A stretch of 64,000 nucleotides of DNA from Alphaproteobacteria bacterium (GCA_016869715.1 VGDM01000012.1:1-64000); one strand, 5' to 3'. Positions 36,853-46,459 are shown, numbered from the stretch's first letter. Notes: generated by a model not told the origin, from the sequence alone. Numbers and translations: made by a program.

Positions 36853-37818
36853 TTATTCTGCGCGAATCCCAAGCTGCCGGATGACAGCTTCGAAATTCGT
36901 CCGATACTCCGCCAAAACCTGTCGGAAGGCATCCGGGCCGGCGAAGGCGGCCTCGGTTCCGATACTCGTCAGACGCTCATGCGTGTCCGGCTGTGCAGCG
37001 ATTTGTTCCACGGCGGCGGCGATTTGCGCGATGATTACGGGCGGCGTGGCGGCGGGTGCCATCAGGCCGATCCAGCCGGTGTAATCATAGCCTTGGATAT
37101 CGGCGGCTTCGGCAAGCGGTGGGATATCGGGGGCCAAGCGACTGCGCCTGCCGGCGGTGGAGCCATAGGCTTTCAGTTTGCCTTCACGGATCAGCGTACC
37201 GCAAGCGGCCAGTGTTTCAATGGCGAAATGCACCTGTCCACCCAGCAAGGCCGCCATGGCCGGCCCGCTGCCCTGATAGGGGATATGCAGCGCCTCCACA
37301 TTGACGCGGGCGAGCAAAAGCGCGGTCAGCACATGCTGCGATCCCGCTGCCCCGGAGGACGCATAGGTATATTTGCCGGGACTTGCGCGCAGCAAAGCGA
37401 GTAGGGCGCGGGCATTGGGTGGTGGGAAATCCGCCCGCGCCACCAGTATAAAGGGCGAGCCCGAAAACCGCGCGACCGGCGCCAGATCTCGGTCAACGTC
37501 ATAAGGTGTACGATGGATAAGCGGCCCCAGGCTGATCGGCCCGATGGATGCAGCCAGGAGCGTATGACCATCGGGGGTAGCCTTGGCGACGATATCGGTA
37601 CCGATGCTACCGCCTGCGCCGGGGCGATTTTCCGGCACGATGGGTTGGCCCAAGCGTTCCGAAAGCCGTTGCGCCATCAGGCGCCCGACCTGATCGGTCG
37701 CCTGGCCAGGCGGCCAGGGCACCGCCAGGCGAATGGGCCGGGCCGGCCAAGTTTGCGCCACCGCCGGCCGGATCAGAAATGGCAGCGCTGCTAAGCCAAG
37801 TGCGCGGCGATTGATCAT
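36853..37818 (-). CDS. Bug/TctC-family periplasmic binding protein
   Basis: A 321-residue Bug-family protein with a signal peptide (INRRALGLAALPFLIRPAVAQ) followed by PARPIRLAVPWPPGQATDQ. The usual loop PPGGSTD is changed to PPGQATD. The fold motifs SPGKYTYASSGAAGSQHV and EALHIPYQGSGPAMAAL are conserved. The ATG at 37818 follows GAGGAAA; an upstream GTG at 37833 is a weaker choice. It lies in a row with a second Bug gene and the thiamine-diphosphate enzyme, suggesting that its ligand is a carboxylate fed into that pathway. Confidence 0.87.
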   Translation of the reverse strand: MINRRALGLAALPFLIRPAVAQTWPARPIRLAVPWPPGQATDQVGRLMAQRLSERLGQPIVPENRPGAGGSIGTDIVAKATPDGHTLLAASIGPISLGPLIHRTPYDVDRDLAPVARFSGSPFILVARADFPPPNARALLALLRASPGKYTYASSGAAGSQHVLTALLLARVNVEALHIPYQGSGPAMAALLGGQVHFAIETLAACGTLIREGKLKAYGSTAGRRSRLAPDIPPLAEAADIQGYDYTGWIGLMAPAATPPVIIAQIAAAVEQIAAQPDTHERLTSIGTEAAFAGPDAFRQVLAEYRTNFEAVIRQLGIRAE

Positions 37819-37887
37819 GATGCGTTTCCTCACCCTCTCACTATCCTGACGGATTGGGGCGCGAGTGCAAGCGGGTGCGGCAGCGCG

Positions 37888-38862
37888 CTATTGCGGCTTG
37901 ATCCCGGCGGCCCGCGCCAGCGCGCCCAGCGTTTCTAATTCGCGACTGATGAAGGCGGTATATTCGGCTGGTGTCCATGGCGGCGGCGCGCCGCCTAAAT
38001 CCTCAAGCCTTGCGCGCGTATCAGGTTCGGCCAGCATGGCCTGGGTTTCGCGCGTGATGCGCGCAAGGATGTGCGCTGGTGTCGCGCCGGGTGCCGATAA
38101 GCCGAACCAAGCCGCCGAGACCACATCAAGCCCGGCTTCGCGCATGGTGGGCAAATCAGGAAATAGCGGCGAACGGGCTTCAGCAAGCAGTGCCAAGGCA
38201 CGGAGCGACCCGCTGCGCATATGCCCAACCGCGGAAGGCAGGCTATCAATAATGCCAGGCACAATCCCGGCAATGACATCCGTCAGCGCCGGTCCAACGC
38301 CGCGATAGACAACAGAGCGCACCTCCACCCCCAGTGCCTGGCCCAGCCGTACGCCCGCCAGATGGGATGAGGTGCCGATGGCCGCCACCGCCAGCGTCAA
38401 TTCACGTTCCCGCCGGCCCAATTCAAGATATTCCTGGATATTGCGCGCAGGATGGTTGCGCGTGACCAAAAGGGCAGGCGGCGTGCGCGACAGCAGCGCG
38501 ATATGCGCGAAATCCGCCATCGGATCATAGCCGATATTGGGATAGATCGCGGGCGACACACCATGCGAGGTTGAAGAAGATACAAGCAAACTATGCCCAT
38601 CGGGTTCCGCGCGCGCCACCAATTGTGCGCCAAGCGTCGCACCGGCGCCGGGACGGTTTTCCACCAGCATGGTCTGACCAAGCCTGGGGCCGAGTTTCTC
38701 CGCAGCCAAGCGCCCGACGACATCGGTTGTGCCACCCGGCGCGAAAGGCACAATCAGCCGGATCGGGCGGGATGGCCAAGCGGGTGCCTGTGCCCGCGCT
38801 GCCCAAGGCATGAAGGGCAGCGCCAAAGTAAGACGACGCGGCACCATAGGCAGCTTCGGCAT
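37888..38862 (-). CDS. Bug/TctC-family periplasmic binding protein
   Basis: A 324-residue Bug-family protein. The signal peptide is PRRLTLALPFMPWAARAQ and the signature PSRPIRLIVPFAPGGTTDVVGR follows at the mature N-terminus. The conserved ligand loop VSSSTSHGVSPAIYPNIGYD and VVYRGVGPALTDVIAG are clear. The ATG at 38862 begins four bases after the stop of the flavin reductase gene; starts further upstream would lie inside that gene. Two Bug proteins in tandem are unusual; they share only the family features. Confidence 0.86.
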   Translation of the reverse strand: MPKLPMVPRRLTLALPFMPWAARAQAPAWPSRPIRLIVPFAPGGTTDVVGRLAAEKLGPRLGQTMLVENRPGAGATLGAQLVARAEPDGHSLLVSSSTSHGVSPAIYPNIGYDPMADFAHIALLSRTPPALLVTRNHPARNIQEYLELGRRERELTLAVAAIGTSSHLAGVRLGQALGVEVRSVVYRGVGPALTDVIAGIVPGIIDSLPSAVGHMRSGSLRALALLAEARSPLFPDLPTMREAGLDVVSAAWFGLSAPGATPAHILARITRETQAMLAEPDTRARLEDLGGAPPPWTPAEYTAFISRELETLGALARAAGIKPQ

Positions 38863-38866
38863 CGCC

Positions 38867-39505
38867 TCACCCCTTCTTCTTGCGGGCTTCCCATTCATCC
38901 AGATCAATGCGCGGGATTTCGATACGGTCCGTGGTGCGCGCATACCAGCCGCGCCCATGCATGCGGCCGACCAAGCCAAGCTTGGGTGTGTCAATGTAAT
39001 ACTTGGCCGGGTCCATCACGCAATCATCCTGCACATGCATTCCAACCACCTTGCCGAGCACAATGATATGCCGGCCCGCCGGCACGAATTGGAATACCTC
39101 GCATTCCAAGGCGACCGGGCTTTCGGCAATGCGTGGCACGGCGACTTTGGTGGAAGGCGCGGTGGAAAGCCCCGCTTCAGTGATTTCGCTGACGCCCGGC
39201 GGGAAATCCACTGCGGTGATGTTCATTTTCTCAGCTAAATCAGCCGAGACCATATTCACCACGAATTGCCCGGTCGCTTCGATATTGGCGACGGTATCCT
39301 TCAGCGCGCCCGGCGCACGCGGCCCGCAGCCAAAACCCACCACCACGGGATTGTCGGAGAAGGCATTGAAGAAGGAATAGGGCGCGGCATTCACCACGCC
39401 ATCCTTATCCTTTGTCACCACCCAAGCGACTGGGCGCGGCACCACAGTGGACACTACCAGCTTATAGGCCTGTTCAAAGGGGATCTTTGCGAAATCGAAA
39501 TTCAT
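38867..39505 (-). CDS. Flavin reductase-like (FMN-binding split-barrel) protein
   Basis: A 212-residue protein of the DIM6/NTAB flavin reductase family. It contains YKLVVSTVVPRPVAWVVT (residues about 14-31), AAPYSFFNAFSDNPVVVGFG and GQFVVNMVSADLAEKMN, which form the FMN-binding split barrel. It probably reduces flavin with NAD(P)H for a partner oxygenase or acts as an oxidoreductase itself. It sits between the 2-hydroxyacid dehydrogenase and the two Bug genes on one strand. The LLM oxidoreductase at 16900 could use its product, but they are 22 kb apart. Confidence 0.87.
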   Translation of the reverse strand: MNFDFAKIPFEQAYKLVVSTVVPRPVAWVVTKDKDGVVNAAPYSFFNAFSDNPVVVGFGCGPRAPGALKDTVANIEATGQFVVNMVSADLAEKMNITAVDFPPGVSEITEAGLSTAPSTKVAVPRIAESPVALECEVFQFVPAGRHIIVLGKVVGMHVQDDCVMDPAKYYIDTPKLGLVGRMHGRGWYARTTDRIEIPRIDLDEWEARKKKG

Positions 39506-39536
39506 CTTGTGCTACCTTGGTGTTGAGAGCGAAAGA

Positions 39537-40514
39537 TCAGACGATGCGATGCGGGGGCGAAATGCCCTGGATCAGCACGGCGGCAAGGTTTTCAATGCAG
39601 CGCATGCCCATGGCATGGCGCGTTTCGATAGTGGCGGAACCGAGATGCGGCAGCAGCGCCACATTCTCAAGCGCCATATAACCGGGATGCGCACGCGGTT
39701 CGCCATCATAAACATCAAGCCCGGCGGCGCGGATATGGCCGGATTTGAGGGCTGCGATCAGCGCTTCATCATCCACGGAAGGCCCGCGGCCGGAATTGAT
39801 GACAATGGCACCCTTTTTCATCTGCGCGAGCCGTTCGGGATTGAGCCATTTGCGTGTGCCATCCCCGCCCGGTACATGCATGGAAAGCACGTCAATGGTC
39901 GCCAGAAAGCCGACATCGGTGTCATGGAAAATTGCGCCTTGTTCGACCTCAGGTGGCAGGCGCTGCATGTCGCGATAATGTATTTCCATTTGCATGCCGC
40001 GCGCCATGGCGGCCAATTCGCGGCCAATGCGCCCATAGCCCAAAACGCCGAGCTTCTTGCCTTGCAGCGTCACCCCCATGAGCTGTGTGGGCGCCCAACC
40101 TTCCCAAAGCCCTGCGCGGACCATGCGTTCCCCCTCACCAGCGCGGCGGGCGGCCATCAGCATCAGGGTGAAGGCGCATTCGGCAGTCGCGAAGGAAAGC
40201 ACTTCAGGCGTATTTGTCACCGCCAAGCCGCGCGCAAGCGCCGCATGAATCGCGATATGATCAAAGCCAACACTGAAGGTCGCGATCACCTTCACGCTTT
40301 CGGGCAAGGCATTGATGGTAGGGCCGTTCATCGCATCGCCCGCAGCACAGAGGATGCCAGCCGCCCCGCAGGCCTTGGTGCGGGCGGCGATTTCAGCGCC
40401 ATCGCGGCCCCAAAGCGCGTCTTGGGGGTTCAGCCTGGCATCGAAAACCTCAACAAGCCGCGCCTCAATGGCCTCAGGCAATTTCCGGGTGACGAGGATA
40501 ACTGGCTTGGCCAT
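39537..40514 (-). CDS. D-2-hydroxyacid dehydrogenase (glyoxylate/hydroxypyruvate reductase-like)
   Basis: A 325-residue NAD(P)-dependent dehydrogenase. The Rossmann motif is LGVLGYGRIGRELAAMA (about residue 150), the catalytic Arg region INSGRGPSVDDEALIAAL (about 232), and the His motif ALLPHLGSATIETRHAMG (about 285). These match GRHPR and D-glycerate dehydrogenase. It reduces glyoxylate, hydroxypyruvate or another 2-oxoacid, or works in reverse. It is the first gene of the minus-strand row that ends in the thiamine-diphosphate enzyme, consistent with a 2-oxo/hydroxy acid pathway. A divergent SDR gene starts about 120 bases away. Confidence 0.9.
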   Translation of the reverse strand: MAKPVILVTRKLPEAIEARLVEVFDARLNPQDALWGRDGAEIAARTKACGAAGILCAAGDAMNGPTINALPESVKVIATFSVGFDHIAIHAALARGLAVTNTPEVLSFATAECAFTLMLMAARRAGEGERMVRAGLWEGWAPTQLMGVTLQGKKLGVLGYGRIGRELAAMARGMQMEIHYRDMQRLPPEVEQGAIFHDTDVGFLATIDVLSMHVPGGDGTRKWLNPERLAQMKKGAIVINSGRGPSVDDEALIAALKSGHIRAAGLDVYDGEPRAHPGYMALENVALLPHLGSATIETRHAMGMRCIENLAAVLIQGISPPHRIV

Positions 40515-40633
40515 GGGGGTATCGCGCTCCGCTGGTCTGATCGGGCTGCACCATGGCCCGGCTTGGCCCGTCTTGCCAGAGGGCGGGTGAAGGGGCAGGG
40601 TCAGAGCATCATTCTTTCGCGGAGAAACGGGTC

Positions 40634-41425
40634 ATGGATTTGGGGTTGAAGGGCAAGCGCGCCTTGGTCATGGGCGGTTCCAAGGGGCTTGGGCGGTCCA
40701 TCGCGGATGCCATCGCGGCTGAGGGCGCCGTTGTGACCGTCAGCGGGCGCGAACAGGCAAGCCTCAATAAGGTGGCGGCAGAATTGAAGGCACTCGGCGC
40801 TAAGGCGGCCTATGGCATTCAGGCTGACGTCTCCTCAGGCGCGGAGATGGATAAACTTGCGGATGCGGCAGTCGCCGCCATGGGGGGCGTGGATATCCTG
40901 GTGCTGAACCATGGTGGGCCGCCGGTCTGCACCGCTTCCCAAATGAAGGAAGATGATCTGGTCAAGTGGTTTCAGAATATTGTGCTCTCCCCCATTCGCA
41001 TCACCAACCGCTTGATGCCGGCGATGCGCGCGCAAAAATGGGGCCGCGTGATTGTGGTGGGCAGCACGGGCATGCAGCACCCGATCCCGACGCTTGCACT
41101 TTCCAATACCTTGCGCGCTTCCATCTGGGGTTGGCTCAAGACGCTCGCCGCCGAAGCAGCCGCTGATGGTGTCACCATGAATGTGCTGGCACCTGGCAGC
41201 ATCCTGACCGATCGCATCACCACCAATACCGCCATTCGCGCCAAGCAAACGGGCGTTTCGGAGGATGAAATCCTAGCGCAAACCGCCAAGGAAATCCCTG
41301 CCGGGCGCATTGGCACGCCGGCGGAATATGGGCCGATGGGCGCGTTTCTGGCGGGTGAGACCGGCGCCTATATCACCGCCTCCATGATCCGCGTGGATGG
41401 CGGGCGTGTGCGGAGCATGCTGTAA
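40634..41425 (+). CDS. SDR-family oxidoreductase lacking the usual Tyr-x3-Lys
   Basis: A 263-residue short-chain dehydrogenase/reductase. The cofactor motif is VMGGSKGLGRSIADAI (about residue 14) and LNHGGPP replaces the usual NNAG. The catalytic Ser is kept in VVGSTGM, but where YxxxK should follow the sequence reads PTLALSNTLRASIWGW, so neither the Tyr nor the Lys is in place. This LSN-type subgroup is a known atypical SDR set, so the protein is probably functional with altered chemistry. The C-terminus RVDGGRVRSML is otherwise normal. It starts the plus-strand row with the M20 hydrolase and HyuA/HyuB. Confidence 0.85.
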   Translation: MDLGLKGKRALVMGGSKGLGRSIADAIAAEGAVVTVSGREQASLNKVAAELKALGAKAAYGIQADVSSGAEMDKLADAAVAAMGGVDILVLNHGGPPVCTASQMKEDDLVKWFQNIVLSPIRITNRLMPAMRAQKWGRVIVVGSTGMQHPIPTLALSNTLRASIWGWLKTLAAEAAADGVTMNVLAPGSILTDRITTNTAIRAKQTGVSEDEILAQTAKEIPAGRIGTPAEYGPMGAFLAGETGAYITASMIRVDGGRVRSML

Positions 41426-41433
41426 GCCTGCCC

Positions 41434-42699
41434 ATGCTGCCCAATCTCACCCCTGACATGGCGCTTGCGGCGCGGTTGTTTGACGCGCTGCGCAACGCTA
41501 CACGCGATGGCGAGGGTGTCACGCGCGAAGCCTATGGGCGCGGTGAACGTATCGCGCATCAATTGGTGCGCGATGCAGCCGAAGAACACGGCCTGGAATG
41601 CCGCATTGATGTCGCGGGCAACCTGTACATGACCCTGCCCGGGACGGATCGCGCGGCCAAGCGCGTCATCATGGGCAGCCACCTTGATTCCGTGCGCGAG
41701 GGCGGGAATTTTGATGGTGCCGCCGGGGTTCTGGCAGGGCTCGCGGCGGTGGCCGGCATGAGGCGCGCGGGGTTTCAGCCCACCCGCGACATGACGGTGA
41801 TGGCCATTCGCGCCGAGGAAGCGGGGCAATGGTTCCCGACCTCCTACCCCGGCAGCAAGGCAGCACTTGGTTTGCTGGCGCCTGAAATTCTTGACGTGAA
41901 GCGCACCGATAGCGGCCGGACGCTCGCCGAACACATGCGCGATGAAGGCTTTGACCCTGATGCGGTGGCGCGCGGTGAGCATTTGCTCGGCCCCGAGAAT
42001 ACCGCGGCCTTCCTGGAAGTGCATATCGAACAGGGGCCGAGCCTTGACTCCGATGGGCTGCCGATTGGCATTGTGACCGGCATTCCCGGATCGCGCCGGC
42101 TGCGCGCTGCGCGGGTGCTTGGCGAGTATAATCATTCGGGCGCGACGGCGCGGCGCTATCGGCGCGATGCGGCGGTTGCGCTGGCTGAGCTTGTGCATCG
42201 GCTGGATGAGGAATGGTGCCGGCTGGAAGCGCTGGGCCATGCCATGGTCTGCACCTTCTGCACCATGGCGACCACGGAAGAAGCGGGTTTCACGAAAATC
42301 GCCGGTGAGGCGCGTTTTCAGCTTGATATTCGCAGCGTTGAGCTAGCCTCACGCGATCTGCTTTTCGCAGCAATGGGGCGGTTAGTGGCTGAGATTGAAG
42401 CGCGCCGTGGTGTGCGGTTTGATCTTGGGCCGGAGACCGGCAGCCTTTCCGCACCGATGGATCAGGGTGTGCGGGCAGGGCTTGAAAGTGCGGCCAGGGC
42501 CCTTGGGATTCGCTATCGGCATATTGTATCGGGCGCCGGGCATGATGCGGCGGCCTTTGCAGAAGCGGGTGTGCCGGCGGCGATGCTTTTCGTTCGTAAT
42601 CAGAATGGCAGTCATAATCCGAAGGAAGCTATGCGCATGGAGGATTTTGCAACCGCTTGCGCTGTGGTCACGCGTTGGGCTGCGGAGATGGGGCAATGA
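41434..42699 (+). CDS. M20 Zn-dependent hydrolase (allantoate/N-carbamoyl amino acid amidohydrolase-like)
   Basis: A 421-residue metallopeptidase-fold amidase. Metal ligands are visible in MGSHLDSVREGGNFDGAAG (about residue 80), RAEEAGQW, and HIEQGPSLDSDGLPIG (about 200), a motif specific for hydantoinase/carbamoylase M20 members. The late GAGHDAA and FVRNQNGSHNPKE complete the site. It hydrolyses an N-carbamoyl or amide bond, releasing an amino acid or ureido compound. Its TGA overlaps the hyuA start, and the SDR gene lies eight bases upstream, so the four genes are probably one operon for hydantoin- or ureide-like compounds. Confidence 0.9.
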   Translation: MLPNLTPDMALAARLFDALRNATRDGEGVTREAYGRGERIAHQLVRDAAEEHGLECRIDVAGNLYMTLPGTDRAAKRVIMGSHLDSVREGGNFDGAAGVLAGLAAVAGMRRAGFQPTRDMTVMAIRAEEAGQWFPTSYPGSKAALGLLAPEILDVKRTDSGRTLAEHMRDEGFDPDAVARGEHLLGPENTAAFLEVHIEQGPSLDSDGLPIGIVTGIPGSRRLRAARVLGEYNHSGATARRYRRDAAVALAELVHRLDEEWCRLEALGHAMVCTFCTMATTEEAGFTKIAGEARFQLDIRSVELASRDLLFAAMGRLVAEIEARRGVRFDLGPETGSLSAPMDQGVRAGLESAARALGIRYRHIVSGAGHDAAAFAEAGVPAAMLFVRNQNGSHNPKEAMRMEDFATACAVVTRWAAEMGQ

Positions 42700-44789
42700 G
42701 TACATCAGCAAATAGCAATGCGCGGCTTGCCGTTGATATCGGCGGCACCTTCACCGACTTGGCCATTGAAAAGGATGGCGAGCGCTGGACCACCAAGGTC
42801 CTGACCACGCCTGCCGCACCAGAGAAGGGCGTGCTGGAAGGCGTGCAGCAGGTGCTGGCCAAGGCCACCATGAAGCCCGCCGATCTGGCGCTCGTGATCC
42901 ATGGCACCACGCTTGCCACCAATGCGATGATTGAACGCAAAGGTGCCAAGACGGCGTTGATCACGACGGAAGGTTTTCGCGATGTTTTGGCACTCGCGAA
43001 TGAAGCGCGTTACGATCAATATGATCTGAACATCGAATTGCCCAAACCCCTGGTGCCGCGCCGCTGGCGCCTGCCGGTGCCGGAACGCCTGGATAATACC
43101 GGCAAGGTGCTGCTGGCACTGGATGAGGCTGCGCTGCGCGCGCATATCCCCTTCCTGCGCGCTGAGGGGATTGAAAGCCTCGCGATTGGGTTCATCCATG
43201 GCTTTGTGAACTCAACCCATGAACGCCGCGCAGCTGAGATTGTGCGGGAAGCTTGGCCGGAACTGCCGGTTTCGCTTTCATCGGAAGTCTCGCCCGAAAT
43301 GCGCGAATGGGAGCGTTTTTCAACCACCGTCGCCAATGCCTATGTGCAACCCTTGATGGCGCGCTATCTGAAGCAATTGGAATTGGGCTTGCGCGAAGCG
43401 GGGCTGGCTTGCCCGCTTTATCTAATGCTGTCGGGCGGTGGCCTGACCACGATTGACACCGCAGCGCGTTTCCCAATCCGCCTGGTGGAAAGCGGCCCGG
43501 CGGGCGGCGCGATCTTCTCGGCCTTTGTCGCGCAGCAGCGTGGCTTCAATAAGGTGCTGTCCTTCGATATGGGCGGCACCACGGCCAAGGTCTGCCTGAT
43601 TGATGATTTCCGTCCGCAGGCGTCGCGTAATTTCGAAGTCGCGCGGGTTGGGCGCTTCAAGAAGGGCTCTGGCCTCCCGCTCCGCATTCCTGTGATTGAG
43701 ATGGTGGAAATAGGTGCGGGAGGCGGTTCCATCGCGCAGGTGGATAGCATGGGGCGCATTCAGGTCGGCCCGGAAAGCGCCGGCGCTGATCCCGGCCCAG
43801 CCTGTTACGGGCGCGGCGGCACGCATGCCGCTGTGACTGACGCTAATCTTGCACTTGGCCGCTACGATCCGGCGCTTTTCGCGGGTGGTGCGCTGCGTTT
43901 GCATTCCGATCAGTCACGCAAGGCGCTGGCGGAGCATGTTGGCGGGAAGCTCGACCTTTCCGCTGATATGGCGGCGCTTGGCGTGGTTGAAATGGTGGAT
44001 GAGAATATGGCCAATGCCGCGCGCGTGCATGCAATTGAAAGTGCCAAGAATTACGAAGGCCGCGTGGTGATTGCCTTTGGTGGCGGCGGCCCCGTGCATG
44101 GCTATCGCGTAGCGGAGAAAATCGGCGTGAAGCGCATTCTGGTGCCCTCTGGCGCTGGTGTGGGGAGTGCGATTGGCTTCCTCCGCGCGCCGGTGGCTTA
44201 TGAGGTGGTGAAGTCGCTTTATCAGCGCTTCGGCAGCTTCGATATTGCGGCGGTGAATAGCCTGCTTGCCGCCATGTCGCAGGAAGCGGCAGGCGTGGTG
44301 GCGGAAGGCGCTTTTGGGGCGCCGATTGAAGAAACGCGCATCGCCTATATGCGCTATGTTGGGCAGGGGCATGAAATCGCGGTGCCGATCCCGCCGCGCG
44401 CGCTCACCGCGCAGGATGTGCGCGAAATCCGCGCGCTTTATGACGCGGAATATAGCCGCTTCTATGACCGCCCGGTGCCGGGTTCAGATGTCGAAATCCT
44501 GTCCTTTGCGGTGATGGTGCGCACCGTTGAAGCGCATGTCAAACCGGCAGCGCCAGTGGCCAATGCACCGGCGCCAAGCGCAATCCGCGTACAAATGGTG
44601 CGCGATACAGCGACCGGCGAAGTGGCGGAATGGCAGGTCTATGATCGCGATGCGATGCGGCCCGGCGCCACGGTGGCCGGCCCTGCCATTATCGCGGAGA
44701 CGGAAACCAGCACCTTGATTGGCCCCGGCTGGATGTGCCGCATGGATGGGCTTGGCTATCTTGATCTGACGCAGGAGGCTGCACGATGA
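42696..44789 (+). CDS. Hydantoinase/oxoprolinase subunit A
   Basis: A 697-residue ATP-dependent hydantoinase/5-oxoprolinase A subunit. The ASKHA phosphate-binding region is ARLAVDIGGTFTDLAIEKDG at the N-terminus; VIHGTTLATNAMIERKGAKTA and SFDMGGTTAKVCLIDDF (about residue 300) form further parts of the ATP site. The C-terminal domain runs to residue 697. It uses ATP to activate and open a cyclic amide such as hydantoin or 5-oxoproline together with subunit B. The ATG at 42696 overlaps the preceding TGA; the gene overlaps hyuB by ATGA. Confidence 0.92.
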   Translation: MSTSANSNARLAVDIGGTFTDLAIEKDGERWTTKVLTTPAAPEKGVLEGVQQVLAKATMKPADLALVIHGTTLATNAMIERKGAKTALITTEGFRDVLALANEARYDQYDLNIELPKPLVPRRWRLPVPERLDNTGKVLLALDEAALRAHIPFLRAEGIESLAIGFIHGFVNSTHERRAAEIVREAWPELPVSLSSEVSPEMREWERFSTTVANAYVQPLMARYLKQLELGLREAGLACPLYLMLSGGGLTTIDTAARFPIRLVESGPAGGAIFSAFVAQQRGFNKVLSFDMGGTTAKVCLIDDFRPQASRNFEVARVGRFKKGSGLPLRIPVIEMVEIGAGGGSIAQVDSMGRIQVGPESAGADPGPACYGRGGTHAAVTDANLALGRYDPALFAGGALRLHSDQSRKALAEHVGGKLDLSADMAALGVVEMVDENMANAARVHAIESAKNYEGRVVIAFGGGGPVHGYRVAEKIGVKRILVPSGAGVGSAIGFLRAPVAYEVVKSLYQRFGSFDIAAVNSLLAAMSQEAAGVVAEGAFGAPIEETRIAYMRYVGQGHEIAVPIPPRALTAQDVREIRALYDAEYSRFYDRPVPGSDVEILSFAVMVRTVEAHVKPAAPVANAPAPSAIRVQMVRDTATGEVAEWQVYDRDAMRPGATVAGPAIIAETETSTLIGPGWMCRMDGLGYLDLTQEAAR

Positions 44790-46459
44790 AGGAAACCAGC
44801 GCACTGGCGACAATTCAACGCCAAATCCAATGGAATCGCCTGATCGCGGTGGTCGAAGAACAGGCGCAAACCATGATCCGCACTGCCTTCAGCACCACGG
44901 TGCGCGAAGCGGGTGATCTTTCCGCCGGAGTCTTTGACCTGCAAGGACGCATGCTGGCGCAGGCCGTGACAGGTACGCCTGGCCATGTGAATTCTATGGC
45001 GGAATCGGTGGGGCATTTCCTTGCGAAATTCCCAGCCGCCGGCATGAGGCAGGGCGATCACTACATCACCAATGACCCGTGGCTTGCGACCGGGCATTTG
45101 CATGACCTGACCGTAGTTTCGCCCGCCTTTCGTGGAGGCAAGATTGTCGGGCTTTTCGCCAATACCGCGCATATCATTGATATCGGCGGCCTTGGCATGG
45201 GCCCGGAAGGGCGCAGCGTTTTCGAAGAAGGGCTCTATATCCCGATCGTGAAATGCTTCGATGCCGGCGCACCGAATGAGACGTTTTTTGACTTCATTCG
45301 CGCTGGATCGCGCACGCCGGCGGAATTGGAAGGCGATATCTATTCGCTCTGCGCCTGCAATGATGCCGGATCGAAGCGGCTTGTCGAAATGATGGACGAG
45401 TTCGCGATGGATAGCCTAGATGATCTGGCGGAATATATTTTCGAGGCCAGCCGGCGCGCGACGGTGCTGGAAATTGCCAAGCTGCCGCGCGGCACATTCC
45501 GTTCCGATATCAAATCGGATGGGTATGAGGCGCCGGTGACGCTGAAGGCGGCCATAACCATCCATGCGGATCGGATTGTGGTGGATTACGCCGGTACCTC
45601 GGGGCTTTCCAGCCGCGGCATCAATGTGCCGCCGGCCTATTGCCGCGCCTATTCCTGCTTCGGCATCAAATGCGTGGTGGCACCCGAAGTGCCGAATAAC
45701 TGGGCGAGCCTGGCACCGTTCGAGATGGAAATCCCCGAAGGGTCCATCCTGAATGCGCCGCGCCCCTATCCTGTCAGTGTGCGGCATGTGATCGGGCAAT
45801 TGATCCCTGATCTGATGATGGGCTGCCTGCATCAGGCCGTGCCAGGGCGCGTGAATGCGGAAGGCTCCTCCGCACTTTGGAATCCGCCGCTGCGTGGTGG
45901 TTCTCAGGTCTCCGGCCAGGAAGCCGAGGTAGATGATTTTGAAATCATCACCTTCAATTCCGGCGGCACCGGCGCGCGGCCCGCCAAGGACGGCCTGGAT
46001 GGTACGGCCTTTCCATCCGGCGTGCGCACCATGCCGGTGGAAGCGACTGAAAATGTCGCGCCGGTGATTTTTTGGAAGAAAGAATTACGTCCGGATTCGG
46101 CGGGCGCCGGCAAAACACGCGGTGGCTTTGGCCAGATCATGGAAATCGGCGCCAAGAGTGATGCGGAATTCGCGGTCAATGCAATCTTCGATCGCGTCGC
46201 CAATCCACCTAAGGGGCGCGATGGTGGTGGCACTGGCGCTGGCGGTTGGGTCGGGTTGAATGATTCGAATGGCACGGTCCTGCGGACAAAAGGCTTCCAG
46301 GTGATCCCGAAGGGCCGGCGGCTGCTGCTGAAACTGCCAGGCGGCGGTGGCATGGGTGACCCCAAGGCGCGCAATCCGGAATTGGTGAAGCGCGATGTGG
46401 CGGATGGGCTGATAACCGCCCATGCGGCGCGCAATATTTATGGTGTTGAGGTAAAGTGA
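44786..46459 (+). CDS. Hydantoinase/oxoprolinase subunit B
   Basis: A 557-residue B subunit that carries the ring-opening site. Family motifs include VVEEQAQTMIRTAFSTTVREAGD near residue 25-45 (split here), HYITNDPWLATGHLHDLTVV with metal-binding residues and FANTAHIIDIGGLGMGPEGRS. The glycine-rich C-terminus (LPGGGGMGDPKARNPE) is also typical. It overlaps hyuA by ATGA and is the last gene of the unit; a strong hairpin follows. Confidence 0.93.
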   Translation: MKETSALATIQRQIQWNRLIAVVEEQAQTMIRTAFSTTVREAGDLSAGVFDLQGRMLAQAVTGTPGHVNSMAESVGHFLAKFPAAGMRQGDHYITNDPWLATGHLHDLTVVSPAFRGGKIVGLFANTAHIIDIGGLGMGPEGRSVFEEGLYIPIVKCFDAGAPNETFFDFIRAGSRTPAELEGDIYSLCACNDAGSKRLVEMMDEFAMDSLDDLAEYIFEASRRATVLEIAKLPRGTFRSDIKSDGYEAPVTLKAAITIHADRIVVDYAGTSGLSSRGINVPPAYCRAYSCFGIKCVVAPEVPNNWASLAPFEMEIPEGSILNAPRPYPVSVRHVIGQLIPDLMMGCLHQAVPGRVNAEGSSALWNPPLRGGSQVSGQEAEVDDFEIITFNSGGTGARPAKDGLDGTAFPSGVRTMPVEATENVAPVIFWKKELRPDSAGAGKTRGGFGQIMEIGAKSDAEFAVNAIFDRVANPPKGRDGGGTGAGGWVGLNDSNGTVLRTKGFQVIPKGRRLLLKLPGGGGMGDPKARNPELVKRDVADGLITAHAARNIYGVEVK

